A DNA stretch of 64,000 nt, taken from assembly GCF_009674495.1 (NCBI RefSeq), contig NZ_WKJN01000020.1, positions 1 through 64,000 on the forward strand, read 5' to 3'. Position numbers and translations under genes: made by a program. Under the pieces are notes generated by a model. That model was not told the origin of the DNA and did no database searches. It saw nothing but the letters and a program-made list of their open reading frames with translations. Source of the stretch: Duganella alba. GTDB taxonomy: Bacteria; Pseudomonadota; Gammaproteobacteria; Burkholderiales; Burkholderiaceae_D. Positions within the stretch are counted from its first letter, which is position 1. Each line of letters starts with the position of its first letter. Shown in pieces: positions 33,343 to 42,016 of this stretch.

Positions 33343-35772
33343 TTACTTTTGCAGGCTGGCCAGTTTCTGCCAGGTGTCGATCACCGAGTCCGGGTTCAGC
33401 GACATCGATTCGATGCCCTGCTCCATCAGCCAGGCGGCGAAGTCCGGATGATCCGATGGACCCTGGCCGCAGATGCCGATGTACTTGCCCTGCTTGCGGC
33501 AAGCCTGGATCGCCTGCGACAGCAGCGCCTTGACGGCGTCGTCGCGCTCGTCGAAGTCGGCCGCCAGCAGCGCCATGCCGGAATCGCGGTCCAGGCCCAG
33601 CGTCAGCTGGGTCAGGTCGTTGGAACCGATCGAGAAGCCGTCGAAATGCTCCAGGAAGCGTTCCGCCAGGATCGCGTTGGATGGCACTTCGCACATCATG
33701 ATCAGACGCAGGCCGTTCTCGCCGCGCACCAGGCCGTTTTTGCCCAGCAGGTCCACGACTTTTTCAGCCTGGCCCAGCGTACGCACGAACGGCACCATGA
33801 TCTCGACGTTGGTCAGGCCCATGTCGTTGCGCACGCGTTTCATGGCGGCGCATTCCATTTCGAAGGCGCCGGCAAAGTCGGCGGCCAGGTAGCGCGCCGC
33901 GCCGCGGAAGCCCAGCATCGGATTTTCTTCATCCGGCTCGTAGCGCGAACCGCCGATCAGCTTCTTGTACTCGTTGGACTTGAAGTCCGACAGGCGCACG
34001 ATGACTGGTTTCGGCCAGAACGCCGCAGCGATGGTGGCGATGCCTTCGGCCAGCTTGTCGACGTAGAAGGCTTTCGGCGAAGCGTGGCCGCGCGCAACCG
34101 ACTCCACCGCTTTCTTCAGGTCGGCGTCGATGTTCGGATATTCCAGGATCGCTTTCGGGTGCACACCAATATTGTTATTGATGATGAACTCCAGGCGCGC
34201 CAGGCCGACGCCGGCATTCGGCACCGACTGGAAGTCGAACGCCAGCTGTGGATTGCCGACGTTGAGCATGATCTTGGTCGGCAGCTTAGGCAGCTCGCCG
34301 CGCGCCACTTCGGACACTTCGGTTTCCAGCAGGCCGTCGTAGATCTTGCCTTCGTCGCCTTCGGCGCAGGACACGGTGACGAAAGTGCCGTCCTTCAGCA
34401 CCTCGGTCGCGTCGCCGCAGCCGACCACCGCCGGCACGCCCAGTTCACGCGCGATGATCGCCGCGTGGCAGGTACGGCCGCCACGGTTGGTGACGATGGC
34501 GGAGGCGCGCTTCATCACCGGTTCCCAGTTCGGGTCGGTCATGTCGGCCACCAGCACGTCGCCTGGCTGCACGCGTTCCATGTCGGCCGGGTCGTGAATC
34601 ACGCGCACCGGGCCGGCGCCGATCTTCTGGCCGATGGCGCGGCCCGAGGCCAGCACCGTGCCGCTCGATTTGAGCTTGAAGCGCTGCTGCACGTCGGTCG
34701 CCTTCTGCTGCGACTTGACGGTTTCAGGACGCGCCTGCAGGATGTACAGCTTGCCGTCGCGGCCATCCTTGCCCCACTCGATGTCCATCGGACGGCCGTA
34801 GTGGTTCTCGATGATGACGGCGTACTTGGCCAGCTCCACCACTTCCTCGTCGTTCAGCGAGTAGCGGTTGCGCAGCTCGACCGGCACGTCGACGGTCTTC
34901 ACCGAACGGCCAGCCTTGGCTTCGCTGGTGAATTCCATCTTCAGCAGCTTGGAGCCGATGTTGCGGCGGATGACAGGCGATTTGCCTTTTTCCAGCATTG
35001 GTTTGTGGACGTAGAACTCGTCCGGATTGACCGCGCCCTGCACCACCGTCTCGCCCAGGCCATAGCTGGAAGTGACGAACACCACATCCTTGAAGCCGGA
35101 CTCGGTATCGATGGTGAACATGACGCCGGCGGCGCCGAGGTCGGAACGCACCATGCGCTGCACGCCGGCCGACAACGCCACCTCGGCGTGGGTGAAGCCC
35201 TTGTGCACGCGGTACGAGATCGCGCGGTCGTTGTACAGCGAGGCGAAGACGTGCTTCATCGCGTCCAGCACGTTGTCGATGCCGACCACGTTGAGGAAGG
35301 TCTCCTGCTGGCCGGCGAACGAGGCGTCCGGCAAGTCTTCGGCGGTGGCCGAGGAGCGCACGGCGAACGACATTTCGGTCGACGAATCGGCCACCAGTTG
35401 TTCGTAGTAGGTCTTGATTTCGGCTTCCAGGCGTGGCTGGAACGGCGTGTCGATGATCCACTGGCGGATCTCGGCGCCGGCCTGCGCCAGCGAGCGCACG
35501 TCGTCGATGTTCAGATCCGACAGGCGATCAGCGATACGGTCGGCCAGCGACTTGCCACCGGCCACGCTGTGCGACAGGAAGTCGCGGAAAGCCTGGGCCG
35601 TGGTGGCAAAGCCGCCTGGCACGCGCACGCCGGCGCCGGCCAGTTGGCTGATCATCTCGCCGAGCGAGGCGTTCTTGCCGCCGACGGATTCGACATCCGT
35701 CATGCGCAAGTGTTCAAACGAGGCAACGTAGACCGCTTCGTTGTTTTGCTCCTTCAATGCTGCGTTGGACAT
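33343..35772 (-). CDS. ppsA: Phosphoenolpyruvate synthase (pyruvate, water dikinase)
   Basis: An 809-residue gluconeogenic enzyme making PEP from pyruvate and ATP. The ATP-grasp N-terminal domain (VGGKNASLGEMISQL), the swivelling His domain (TNRGGRTCHAAIIARELGVPAVVGC, catalytic His) and the PEP/pyruvate barrel with the terminal GICGQGPSDHPDFAAWLMEQGI are all present. The start at 35772 has AAGGTG upstream; the frame is open to 35931 without family similarity. It diverges from ppsR, whose product controls it by phosphorylation. Confidence 0.97.
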   Translation of the reverse strand: MSNAALKEQNNEAVYVASFEHLRMTDVESVGGKNASLGEMISQLAGAGVRVPGGFATTAQAFRDFLSHSVAGGKSLADRIADRLSDLNIDDVRSLAQAGAEIRQWIIDTPFQPRLEAEIKTYYEQLVADSSTEMSFAVRSSATAEDLPDASFAGQQETFLNVVGIDNVLDAMKHVFASLYNDRAISYRVHKGFTHAEVALSAGVQRMVRSDLGAAGVMFTIDTESGFKDVVFVTSSYGLGETVVQGAVNPDEFYVHKPMLEKGKSPVIRRNIGSKLLKMEFTSEAKAGRSVKTVDVPVELRNRYSLNDEEVVELAKYAVIIENHYGRPMDIEWGKDGRDGKLYILQARPETVKSQQKATDVQQRFKLKSSGTVLASGRAIGQKIGAGPVRVIHDPADMERVQPGDVLVADMTDPNWEPVMKRASAIVTNRGGRTCHAAIIARELGVPAVVGCGDATEVLKDGTFVTVSCAEGDEGKIYDGLLETEVSEVARGELPKLPTKIMLNVGNPQLAFDFQSVPNAGVGLARLEFIINNNIGVHPKAILEYPNIDADLKKAVESVARGHASPKAFYVDKLAEGIATIAAAFWPKPVIVRLSDFKSNEYKKLIGGSRYEPDEENPMLGFRGAARYLAADFAGAFEMECAAMKRVRNDMGLTNVEIMVPFVRTLGQAEKVVDLLGKNGLVRGENGLRLIMMCEVPSNAILAERFLEHFDGFSIGSNDLTQLTLGLDRDSGMALLAADFDERDDAVKALLSQAIQACRKQGKYIGICGQGPSDHPDFAAWLMEQGIESMSLNPDSVIDTWQKLASLQK

Positions 35773-35924
35773 AGTGACACCTTTTTGATGATAGAAATCT
35801 TCCAGCGAGGCGCAGACTTGTTTCTTGTTATTCTGTTCGTCGTGCAGCACAATCTTACCTATGGCGATTATTCTACAGCCTGTGGCGCGAATTGACGATT
35901 CACAATACCGATAGCCTCCTCTAC

Positions 35925-36773
35925 ATGACACAAGAACAACGACAACCCCTGCCTTCCGCCGCCCGTACCGTCTTCTTCGTCTCCGACGGCACCGGCATCA
36001 CCGCCGAAACCTTTGGTCACTCCGTACTGACCCAGTTCGAGCTGCGCTTCCGCCAGGTGCGGCTGCCGTTCATCGACACGCTGGACAAGGCGCACGACGC
36101 GGTGCGCAAGATCAACGAGGCGTTTACGACTGATGGTCAACGGCCGATCGTGTTTTCGACGCTGGTCCATACGCAGTTGTCCGATGTCATACGGCAATGC
36201 AAAGGCATGTATATGGACATGTTCCAGACCTTTGTTGCCCCACTGGAACAAGAACTGGGCGTGAAATCGACGCACACGATTGGCCGTTCGCACAATATCG
36301 TCGATAGCGAGGAGTACAAGAACCGCATCGAGGCGATCAACTTCTCGCTGGCGCATGACGACGGGCAGTCGCACAAGAATCTGTCGGAGGCGGACGTGAT
36401 CCTGGTGGGCGTGTCGCGCTCGGGCAAGACGCCGACCAGTTTGTATCTGGCGATGCAGTATGGGATCAAGGCGGCGAACTATCCGCTGATTCCGGATGAT
36501 TTCGAGCGGGGCCGGTTGCCGTCGTCGTTGTATGAGTTCAAGGCGAAGATTTTTGGGCTGACCATCACGCCGGAGCGGTTGAGCGAGATCCGCAATGAGC
36601 GGCGGGCGGGTAGCAAGTATGCGGCGCTGGAGAACTGCCGGTACGAGGTCAACGAGGCCGAGGCGATGATGAAGCGCGAAGGCATCCGCTGGCTGTCGTC
36701 GACCACCAAGTCGATTGAAGAGATTTCCACCACCATCCTGCAGGAAATCAAGCCGGACCGGCGCGAGTACTAA
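35925..36773 (+). CDS. ppsR: PEP synthase regulatory protein (kinase/pyrophosphorylase, DUF299)
   Basis: A 282-residue bifunctional enzyme that inactivates PEP synthase with ADP and reactivates it with phosphate. The P-loop-like GVSRSGKTPTSLYLA and the opening RTVFFVSDGTGITAETFGHS are diagnostic. ATG 35925 was chosen; a TTG at 35892 is in frame but gives a longer N-terminus than relatives. It is divergent from ppsA, the usual arrangement. Its stop codon lies inside an inverted repeat shared with the convergent katE. Confidence 0.95.
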   Translation: MTQEQRQPLPSAARTVFFVSDGTGITAETFGHSVLTQFELRFRQVRLPFIDTLDKAHDAVRKINEAFTTDGQRPIVFSTLVHTQLSDVIRQCKGMYMDMFQTFVAPLEQELGVKSTHTIGRSHNIVDSEEYKNRIEAINFSLAHDDGQSHKNLSEADVILVGVSRSGKTPTSLYLAMQYGIKAANYPLIPDDFERGRLPSSLYEFKAKIFGLTITPERLSEIRNERRAGSKYAALENCRYEVNEAEAMMKREGIRWLSSTTKSIEEISTTILQEIKPDRREY

Positions 36774-36887
36774 CCCGCACGGCCAGGTGGGGTCTGACCC
36801 AGGGTCAGGATAGGGCTTCGCCCGCCAGTCCTGCGGACTGGCCCCCTAAGTGGTAACGCAGGCGTCGTAGCTAAAGCGTGCGGGTTA
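36771..36887. repeat. Intergenic palindromic element bounded by an 11-bp inverted repeat
   Basis: TAACCCGCACG (36771-36781) and its exact reverse complement (36877-36887) enclose 95 bp and contain the stop codons of ppsR and katE. Inside are three stem-loops in a row: CTGACCC-A-GGGTCAG (36794-36808), GGGC-TTC-GCCC (36813-36823) and GCCAGTCC-TGC-GGACTGGC (36824-36842). The core GGGGTCTGACCC is related to the palindrome at 52701-52730. It may act as a two-way transcription stop or be a REP-like sequence. Confidence 0.6.
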
Positions 36888-39299
36888 AACGCGCGCCGGA
36901 TCCGTCTCGCGCGCGTACACGCGATGCTGCCCCAGTACGGACCTGAACCGCTCCAGGGCTTCAGCAACGTCGCCGGGTTCCGCGACGATCACCCCGGGGT
37001 CTGGCACCCCATGCGACAGCTTGCGCGGAATCTTGGCGGCCTTGAGCAACTCCCCACCACTGCCCAGCGCCAGCAGCGGCTTGCCGTGCCGGTACTGCAG
37101 CTTCACAAACTCCAGCGCACTGGCGTCACGGCTCAACGCATCGCGCGCATCCGCGCAGTCGGGAACAATCACGCCATCCCACAACACCGACGGCCCGGTC
37201 TCCAGGCTGATCTCCACATCCAGCGGCGCATCGGTATACGAGGTCAGCGCACCAATCTTCTGCCCCACCAGACGCGGCACCGCGCCCTGCTCCAGCAACG
37301 CCGCATACAGCTTGCGTACCTGCACACCATCCACGCCAGCCGCCACCAGCAGCGCCACACGCCTGGTGCGGATGCCCGCATTGCCAGGCCGCGCGAACAG
37401 CGACAACGCGGGCGACGGCGGATAATCATACGCTGGCCGGTCAGTCGCGGGCGGCAGCGGCGGCGGCACTTCCATGCCCAATCCATCCGCCACGGCGCCA
37501 GCCAATCCGCTGTCGATATTCGCCAGCAACGCCAGCGTGCGACGGCGTATCGCCGGCGTCTGCACCCGCGTCAGTTCGAAACGGAAGGCGCCGATGATGT
37601 GGCGCTGCTCGGTCATGCTCTGGCTGATCCAGAACAGGCGCGCCTGCGAATAGTGGTCGGCAAACAGCTCCGGCTTGCCGCGCACCTCGTTGCCCTGGGA
37701 CGGCTCCGGCACGCTGACGAAACCGCGCACGCCAGCCTGGAACGGACAGCCGCCGGCCAGCGAATTCGGTTCGTAACTCACACGCCCACGGTTGATCTGC
37801 TGCCGATGAATGCCATCACGCTGGTTGTTATGAATCTGCGCCACCGGCGTGTTGATCGGGATCTCGTGGAAGTTGGCGCCGCCCAGGCGGCTGATCTGCG
37901 TGTCGATGTACGAGTGAATGCGCCCTTGCAGCAGCGGATCGTTGGTGAAGTCGATACCAGGCACCACATGCGCGGCGCAGAACGCCACCTGTTCTGTCTC
38001 GGCGAAGAAGTTATCCGGATTCCGGTCCAGCACCAGCTTGCCGACGGTGCGCAGCGCCACCATCTCCTCCGGCACGATCTTGGTCGGATCGAGTACGTCG
38101 AACGGAAACTGCGCCGCCTGCTCCTCGGTGAAGATCTGCAGGCCCAGCTCCCACTCGGGGAACTGGCCGCTGTCGATGGCTTCCCACAAATCGCGCCGAT
38201 GGAAATCAGGATCGGCGCCGGTCAGGCGCGCCGCCTCGTCCCACACCAGCGAATAGGTGCCGGCCAGCGGCGTCCAGTGGAATTTGCAGAACACCCATTC
38301 GCCACTGGCGTTCACCAGGCGGAAGGTGTGCACGCCGAAGCCCTGCATGGTGCGGTAGCTGCGCGGAATGGCGCGGTCCGACGTATGCCACATCAGCATG
38401 TGCGCGATTTCGGGACTGAGCGAGGCGAAGTCCCAGAACGTATCGTGCGCGCTGGCCGCCTGCGGCATGCCGTTGTGCGGCTCCGGCTTGACCGAGTGGA
38501 TCAGGTCCGGGAACTTCATCACATCCTGAATGAAGAACACCGGCATGTTATTACCGACCAGATCCCAGTTGCCGTCATCGGTATAGAACTTGACGGCGAA
38601 GCCGCGCACGTCGCGCACGGTGTCGGCCGAGCCGCGCTCCCCTGCCACGGTGGAGAAGCGCACGAACACCGGCGTGCGCTTGCCCTTGGCCGCAAACGGC
38701 GCGGCGCGGGTGATGGCGCGCAGGTCTTCATAACTTTCGAAGTAGCCATGAGCGGCGGAGCCGCGCGCATGCACCACGCGCTCAGGAATGCGCTCGTGGT
38801 CGAAGTGCGTGATTTTTTCGCGCAGGATGAAGTCTTCCATCAGCGTCGGGCCGCGCAAGCCGGCTTTCAGCGAGTTCTGGTTGTCGGCCACCGGGACGCC
38901 CTGGTCGGTGGTCAGTTCGCGCGCCGTGTCGTCAACCCGCACGCGGTCCAGCGGACGGTTGATGGCGTTGTCGCCGATATCGGGCTGGCCGTCGCCGACT
39001 TTTTCTGAAGCGATGGTTTCCGTGCTGGTGCTGGCGGTCGCGATGGGCGTTGGCGCCGCGTGGGTCTCGCCGGGGTGCGGCGTGTAGGCCGCCTCGCCGT
39101 ATTCCAGCGCCTTGGTGGCGTTGAACGGGCGCTCGGCGGCGAGCTTTTCGTCGCCGGTGACTTTCTCCAGCAGTTGATCTGAAATGGGATTCGGCGGGCC
39201 AAGGCGCGACGGATGCGGCGGCGCGGCCGGCCCGGCGACTGTACTGAGGATGGAACCGGCGCCGTCCACCGCGCCACCGTTGTTCTTACGTTTAGCCAT
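36885..39299 (-). CDS. katE: Large-subunit catalase HPII
   Basis: An 804-residue haem catalase that destroys hydrogen peroxide. The catalytic His is H177 in VVHARGSAAHGYF, the distal Asn is in LVGNNMPVFFIQD, and the haem-ligand Tyr region is IHSYIDTQISRLGG. The C-terminal 150 residues form the flavodoxin-like domain (VALLVAAGVDGVQVRKLYAALLEQG), which marks clade 2 large catalases. A 70-residue polar N-terminal arm is also typical. The start at 39299 has GAGGTG upstream. It is convergent with ppsR. It is probably a stationary-phase gene, by family only. Confidence 0.97.
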   Translation of the reverse strand: MAKRKNNGGAVDGAGSILSTVAGPAAPPHPSRLGPPNPISDQLLEKVTGDEKLAAERPFNATKALEYGEAAYTPHPGETHAAPTPIATASTSTETIASEKVGDGQPDIGDNAINRPLDRVRVDDTARELTTDQGVPVADNQNSLKAGLRGPTLMEDFILREKITHFDHERIPERVVHARGSAAHGYFESYEDLRAITRAAPFAAKGKRTPVFVRFSTVAGERGSADTVRDVRGFAVKFYTDDGNWDLVGNNMPVFFIQDVMKFPDLIHSVKPEPHNGMPQAASAHDTFWDFASLSPEIAHMLMWHTSDRAIPRSYRTMQGFGVHTFRLVNASGEWVFCKFHWTPLAGTYSLVWDEAARLTGADPDFHRRDLWEAIDSGQFPEWELGLQIFTEEQAAQFPFDVLDPTKIVPEEMVALRTVGKLVLDRNPDNFFAETEQVAFCAAHVVPGIDFTNDPLLQGRIHSYIDTQISRLGGANFHEIPINTPVAQIHNNQRDGIHRQQINRGRVSYEPNSLAGGCPFQAGVRGFVSVPEPSQGNEVRGKPELFADHYSQARLFWISQSMTEQRHIIGAFRFELTRVQTPAIRRRTLALLANIDSGLAGAVADGLGMEVPPPLPPATDRPAYDYPPSPALSLFARPGNAGIRTRRVALLVAAGVDGVQVRKLYAALLEQGAVPRLVGQKIGALTSYTDAPLDVEISLETGPSVLWDGVIVPDCADARDALSRDASALEFVKLQYRHGKPLLALGSGGELLKAAKIPRKLSHGVPDPGVIVAEPGDVAEALERFRSVLGQHRVYARETDPARV

Positions 39300-39395
39300 G
39301 TCGCACCTCGAATGTGGGCGCCTCCCCGGCGGGAGGCAGGGCATCGAGTGTGCGACTGTTACAGCTGAGTGTGTTTGATCAGCCTCAATCCAGGG

Positions 39396-40595
39396 TCAGA
39401 AGAAGTGCTGCCAGTCGGCCAGCCAGGCCGGGAAGTCTTCGACCGGCATCGGTTTGGCGATGTAGTAGCCCTGGGCATAGGTGCAGCCGAGGCTTTGCAG
39501 GAAGTCCCAGTCCTGCTTGGTCTCGACGCCGACCGCCACCGAGCGCCGGTCCAGGCTGCGCGCCAGGCCGAGGCAGGAGCGCAGCACGGTGCCGATCGCC
39601 GCCCGCTTGGAGGCGCCGTCGACGAAGCTGCGGTCGATTTTCAGTTCCGAGAACGGGATGCGCGCCAGCAGTTGCAGGTTGCTGCGCCCGGTGCCGTAGT
39701 CGTCGATCGCCAGGCCAAAGCCTTTCATGCGCAGCCGCAGCAGCCGTTCGAGGAAGTGCGGATCGGTGCTCAACACCGCCGATTCGGGCATTTCGAAGGT
39801 GATGTAGTCGGCCATGATCTGGTGCCGCTCCAGGCAGGCCGTGATCTGCTCCATGAACTGCGGATGCGCCAGCGTGGTCTGGTCGACGTTGATCGATACC
39901 GAGATCGGCACCCCACGGTCATGCAGCGTGCGGCAGGCCAGCACCGATTTTTCGATCATGGTCCAGTCGAGGAAGTCCACGCGCCGCGCCGCTTCCAGCG
40001 CCGGCATGAACGAGGCCGGGCCCAGCACGCCATACAGCGGATGGCGCCAGCGGGCGAACATCTCCAGGCCTTTTACCTGGCCGGTTTCCAGTTCGATCTT
40101 CGGCTGGAAGAAGGGATCGAATTCGCGGTTCTGCAAGCCCTGCCCCACTTCGGCAAACGACAGCGACGGCGCCGGTTCGTGCGCGCCTTGCGACTCGCCC
40201 GGTTGCAGGTAGTTCTGGATCAGCGACACCAGGCGGCTGCCGATGACCGGCTTGCCGATCGCACCCAGCACGTTGACGCCATACGCGTCAGCCATGGTCT
40301 CCACCGAGAACAGCACGGCGTTGGTCTGCGCGCCGACCACGATGACGCCAGCGCGGCAATGGGCTTCGCCCAGGCGCCGTATCAGTTCCAGCGCGTCCAT
40401 GCCCGGCAGCGCCAGGTCGATGATGGCGATGTCCACCGCCGGCGTGATGCCGGCATTGAAGTGGCGCAGCGCGGTGTGGCCGTCCGGCGCCTGCGTGATC
40501 CGGCCAACGCCAAGATGCACCAGGATGTCCGCCAGCGCGTGGCGTTGAACCTGATCTCCTTCGGCTACCAGAAAGTGCAACTGCGCGATGTCCAT
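39396..40595 (-). CDS. REC-EAL response regulator with degenerate phosphodiesterase site
   Basis: A 399-residue cytoplasmic protein of RocR-like layout. Residues 1-125 form a receiver domain (phospho-acceptor Asp in IAIIDLALPGMD, conserved Lys in LGAIGKPV). Residues about 145-395 form an EAL domain for cyclic di-GMP. The EAL signature reads EMF (E178), DDYGTG and ELKID are kept, but the glutamate of the EGVE motif is Val (V355 in SVAVGVET). That residue takes part in metal and substrate handling, so hydrolysis may be weak and the protein could be a receptor. ATG 40595 follows GGGAG. It lies downstream of the TrmH-type gene; no histidine kinase is nearby. Confidence 0.9.
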   Translation of the reverse strand: MDIAQLHFLVAEGDQVQRHALADILVHLGVGRITQAPDGHTALRHFNAGITPAVDIAIIDLALPGMDALELIRRLGEAHCRAGVIVVGAQTNAVLFSVETMADAYGVNVLGAIGKPVIGSRLVSLIQNYLQPGESQGAHEPAPSLSFAEVGQGLQNREFDPFFQPKIELETGQVKGLEMFARWRHPLYGVLGPASFMPALEAARRVDFLDWTMIEKSVLACRTLHDRGVPISVSINVDQTTLAHPQFMEQITACLERHQIMADYITFEMPESAVLSTDPHFLERLLRLRMKGFGLAIDDYGTGRSNLQLLARIPFSELKIDRSFVDGASKRAAIGTVLRSCLGLARSLDRRSVAVGVETKQDWDFLQSLGCTYAQGYYIAKPMPVEDFPAWLADWQHFF

Positions 40596-40613
40596 GACGG
40601 CTCCCAAGTGTGC

Positions 40614-41399
40614 TTAGGCCTGATTCTGCCTTACTTGCTCGAAAAAGCAAACCGCTGCGCAGGCGGCGACGTTGAGCGACTCCACTTGACCAAGGTGCGG
40701 TATCACCACCTGGTGCGTCGCCATCGACAGCAGATCGTCCGCCACGCCCTGCCCTTCGTGGCCGAACAGCCAGGCGGTCGGCGCGCGCAGGTCGACGTCG
40801 TACAGGCGCTGCGTCGCATAACCGCTGGTGGCCAGGGTCTGCACCCTGGCACCGCGCACCAGTTCCGCCAGGTCGACATTTTCGAAAATATCCAGCACGA
40901 AGTGCGCGCCCATCGCCGCGCGCAGCACTTTCGGCGACCAGCAGAACGCCGTGCCGGCGCTGCAATAGACTTGCGTGATGCCCGCCGCCGCCGCGCTGCG
41001 CAGGATGGAGCCGACGTTGCCGGGATCCTGTACGCCATCCAGCAGCACCGCCGACACGCTCACCGGCGCCGTCACCGCGCGCTCCGGCGTGCCGATCATG
41101 AACATCACGCCGACGCCGTGTTCGACCTGGCTGACGGCGTTGTACAGCGCATCCGGCAACGCCAGCACGTGCGCGCGCTGGGCTTCCAGCTGGCCGATGA
41201 TGTCCATCACTTCAGGATTCTGCAGCGAGCCTTCGCTGACCACGCACTGCTCCGGCAGGCCGCGCAATTGCAGGTACGACTGGCACAGGTGCACGCCGTC
41301 GAGCAGCGTGCGGCCGGACTTGCGGCGCGCCTGCGAGCTGCCGGCCAGCTTGACCAGTTCCTTGTATTGGGCGTTGTCGCGCGAGGTGATGGTCTTCAC
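40614..41399 (-). CDS. TrmH/SpoU family RNA 2'-O-methyltransferase
   Basis: A 261-residue SAM-dependent methyltransferase. The N-terminal substrate-binding region (SRDNAQYKELVKLAGSSQARRKSGRTLLDGVHL) precedes a SPOUT trefoil-knot domain with LLDGVQDPGNVGSILRSAAAAG, WLFGHEGQGVADDLL and IPHLGQVESLNVAACAAV. Translation starts at GTG 41399, overlapping the rnhB stop (GTGA), though the frame is open upstream. The target, probably 23S rRNA, cannot be named from sequence. Confidence 0.92.
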   Translation of the reverse strand: MKTITSRDNAQYKELVKLAGSSQARRKSGRTLLDGVHLCQSYLQLRGLPEQCVVSEGSLQNPEVMDIIGQLEAQRAHVLALPDALYNAVSQVEHGVGVMFMIGTPERAVTAPVSVSAVLLDGVQDPGNVGSILRSAAAAGITQVYCSAGTAFCWSPKVLRAAMGAHFVLDIFENVDLAELVRGARVQTLATSGYATQRLYDVDLRAPTAWLFGHEGQGVADDLLSMATHQVVIPHLGQVESLNVAACAAVCFFEQVRQNQA

Positions 41400-42016
41400 A
41401 GATTCACCTCCAGCAGCGCGCGCACCGGCGCGAAGGAACGGCGGTGCACCGGCGACGGTCCGTGCTCGCGCAGGCGTTCCAGGTGCAGCGCGGTACCGTA
41501 GCCCTTGTGCTGGTCGAAGCAGTATTGCGGATACTGCGCGTGCAGCGTCACCAGCGCGGCGTCGCGCGCGGTCTTGGCCAGGATCGAGGCGGCGGAAATC
41601 GCGTCCACCTTGTCGTCGCCGCCGACGATGGCGATGCTCTGGATTTTCATCACCGGGCAGCGGTTGCCGTCGATCAGGGCCAGCGTCGGCACGGTGCTCA
41701 ATGCTTCCACCGCGCGGCGCATGGCCAGCATCGACGCCTGCAGGATATTCAGCTTGTCGATTTCTTCTTCCGACGCCTCGGCAATCGCCCACGCCAGCGC
41801 GTGCTGCTTGATCAGCGGCGCCAGCATGTCGCGCTTGGCTTCGGTCAGCTTTTTCGAGTCGCGCAGGCCTTCGATGGGACGCGAGACGTCGAGGATGACG
41901 GCGGCCGCGAACACCGGGCCGGCCAGCGGACCGCGTCCCGCCTCGTCGACGCCGCAGATGATTTCATCGGGCGATGCCGGCAGGTCGTCGAACAGGCCCA
42001 GAGTTTGATTCTTCAC
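41396..42016 (-). CDS. rnhB: Ribonuclease HII
   Basis: A 206-residue enzyme that removes ribonucleotides from DNA and RNA from RNA-DNA hybrids. The catalytic acidic residues lie in CGVDEAGRGPLAGPV and LIDGN, with GGDDKVDAISAASILAKTARD and HKGYGTALH also present. It overlaps lpxB upstream and the methyltransferase gene downstream by four bases each, so it is part of the lpx operon. Confidence 0.97.
   Translation of the reverse strand: MKNQTLGLFDDLPASPDEIICGVDEAGRGPLAGPVFAAAVILDVSRPIEGLRDSKKLTEAKRDMLAPLIKQHALAWAIAEASEEEIDKLNILQASMLAMRRAVEALSTVPTLALIDGNRCPVMKIQSIAIVGGDDKVDAISAASILAKTARDAALVTLHAQYPQYCFDQHKGYGTALHLERLREHGPSPVHRRSFAPVRALLEVNL

Noticed and set aside
33349..35895. 848-codon open frame antisense to ppsA
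   Set aside because: A mirror-frame product of high GC at third positions; no signal or domain support.
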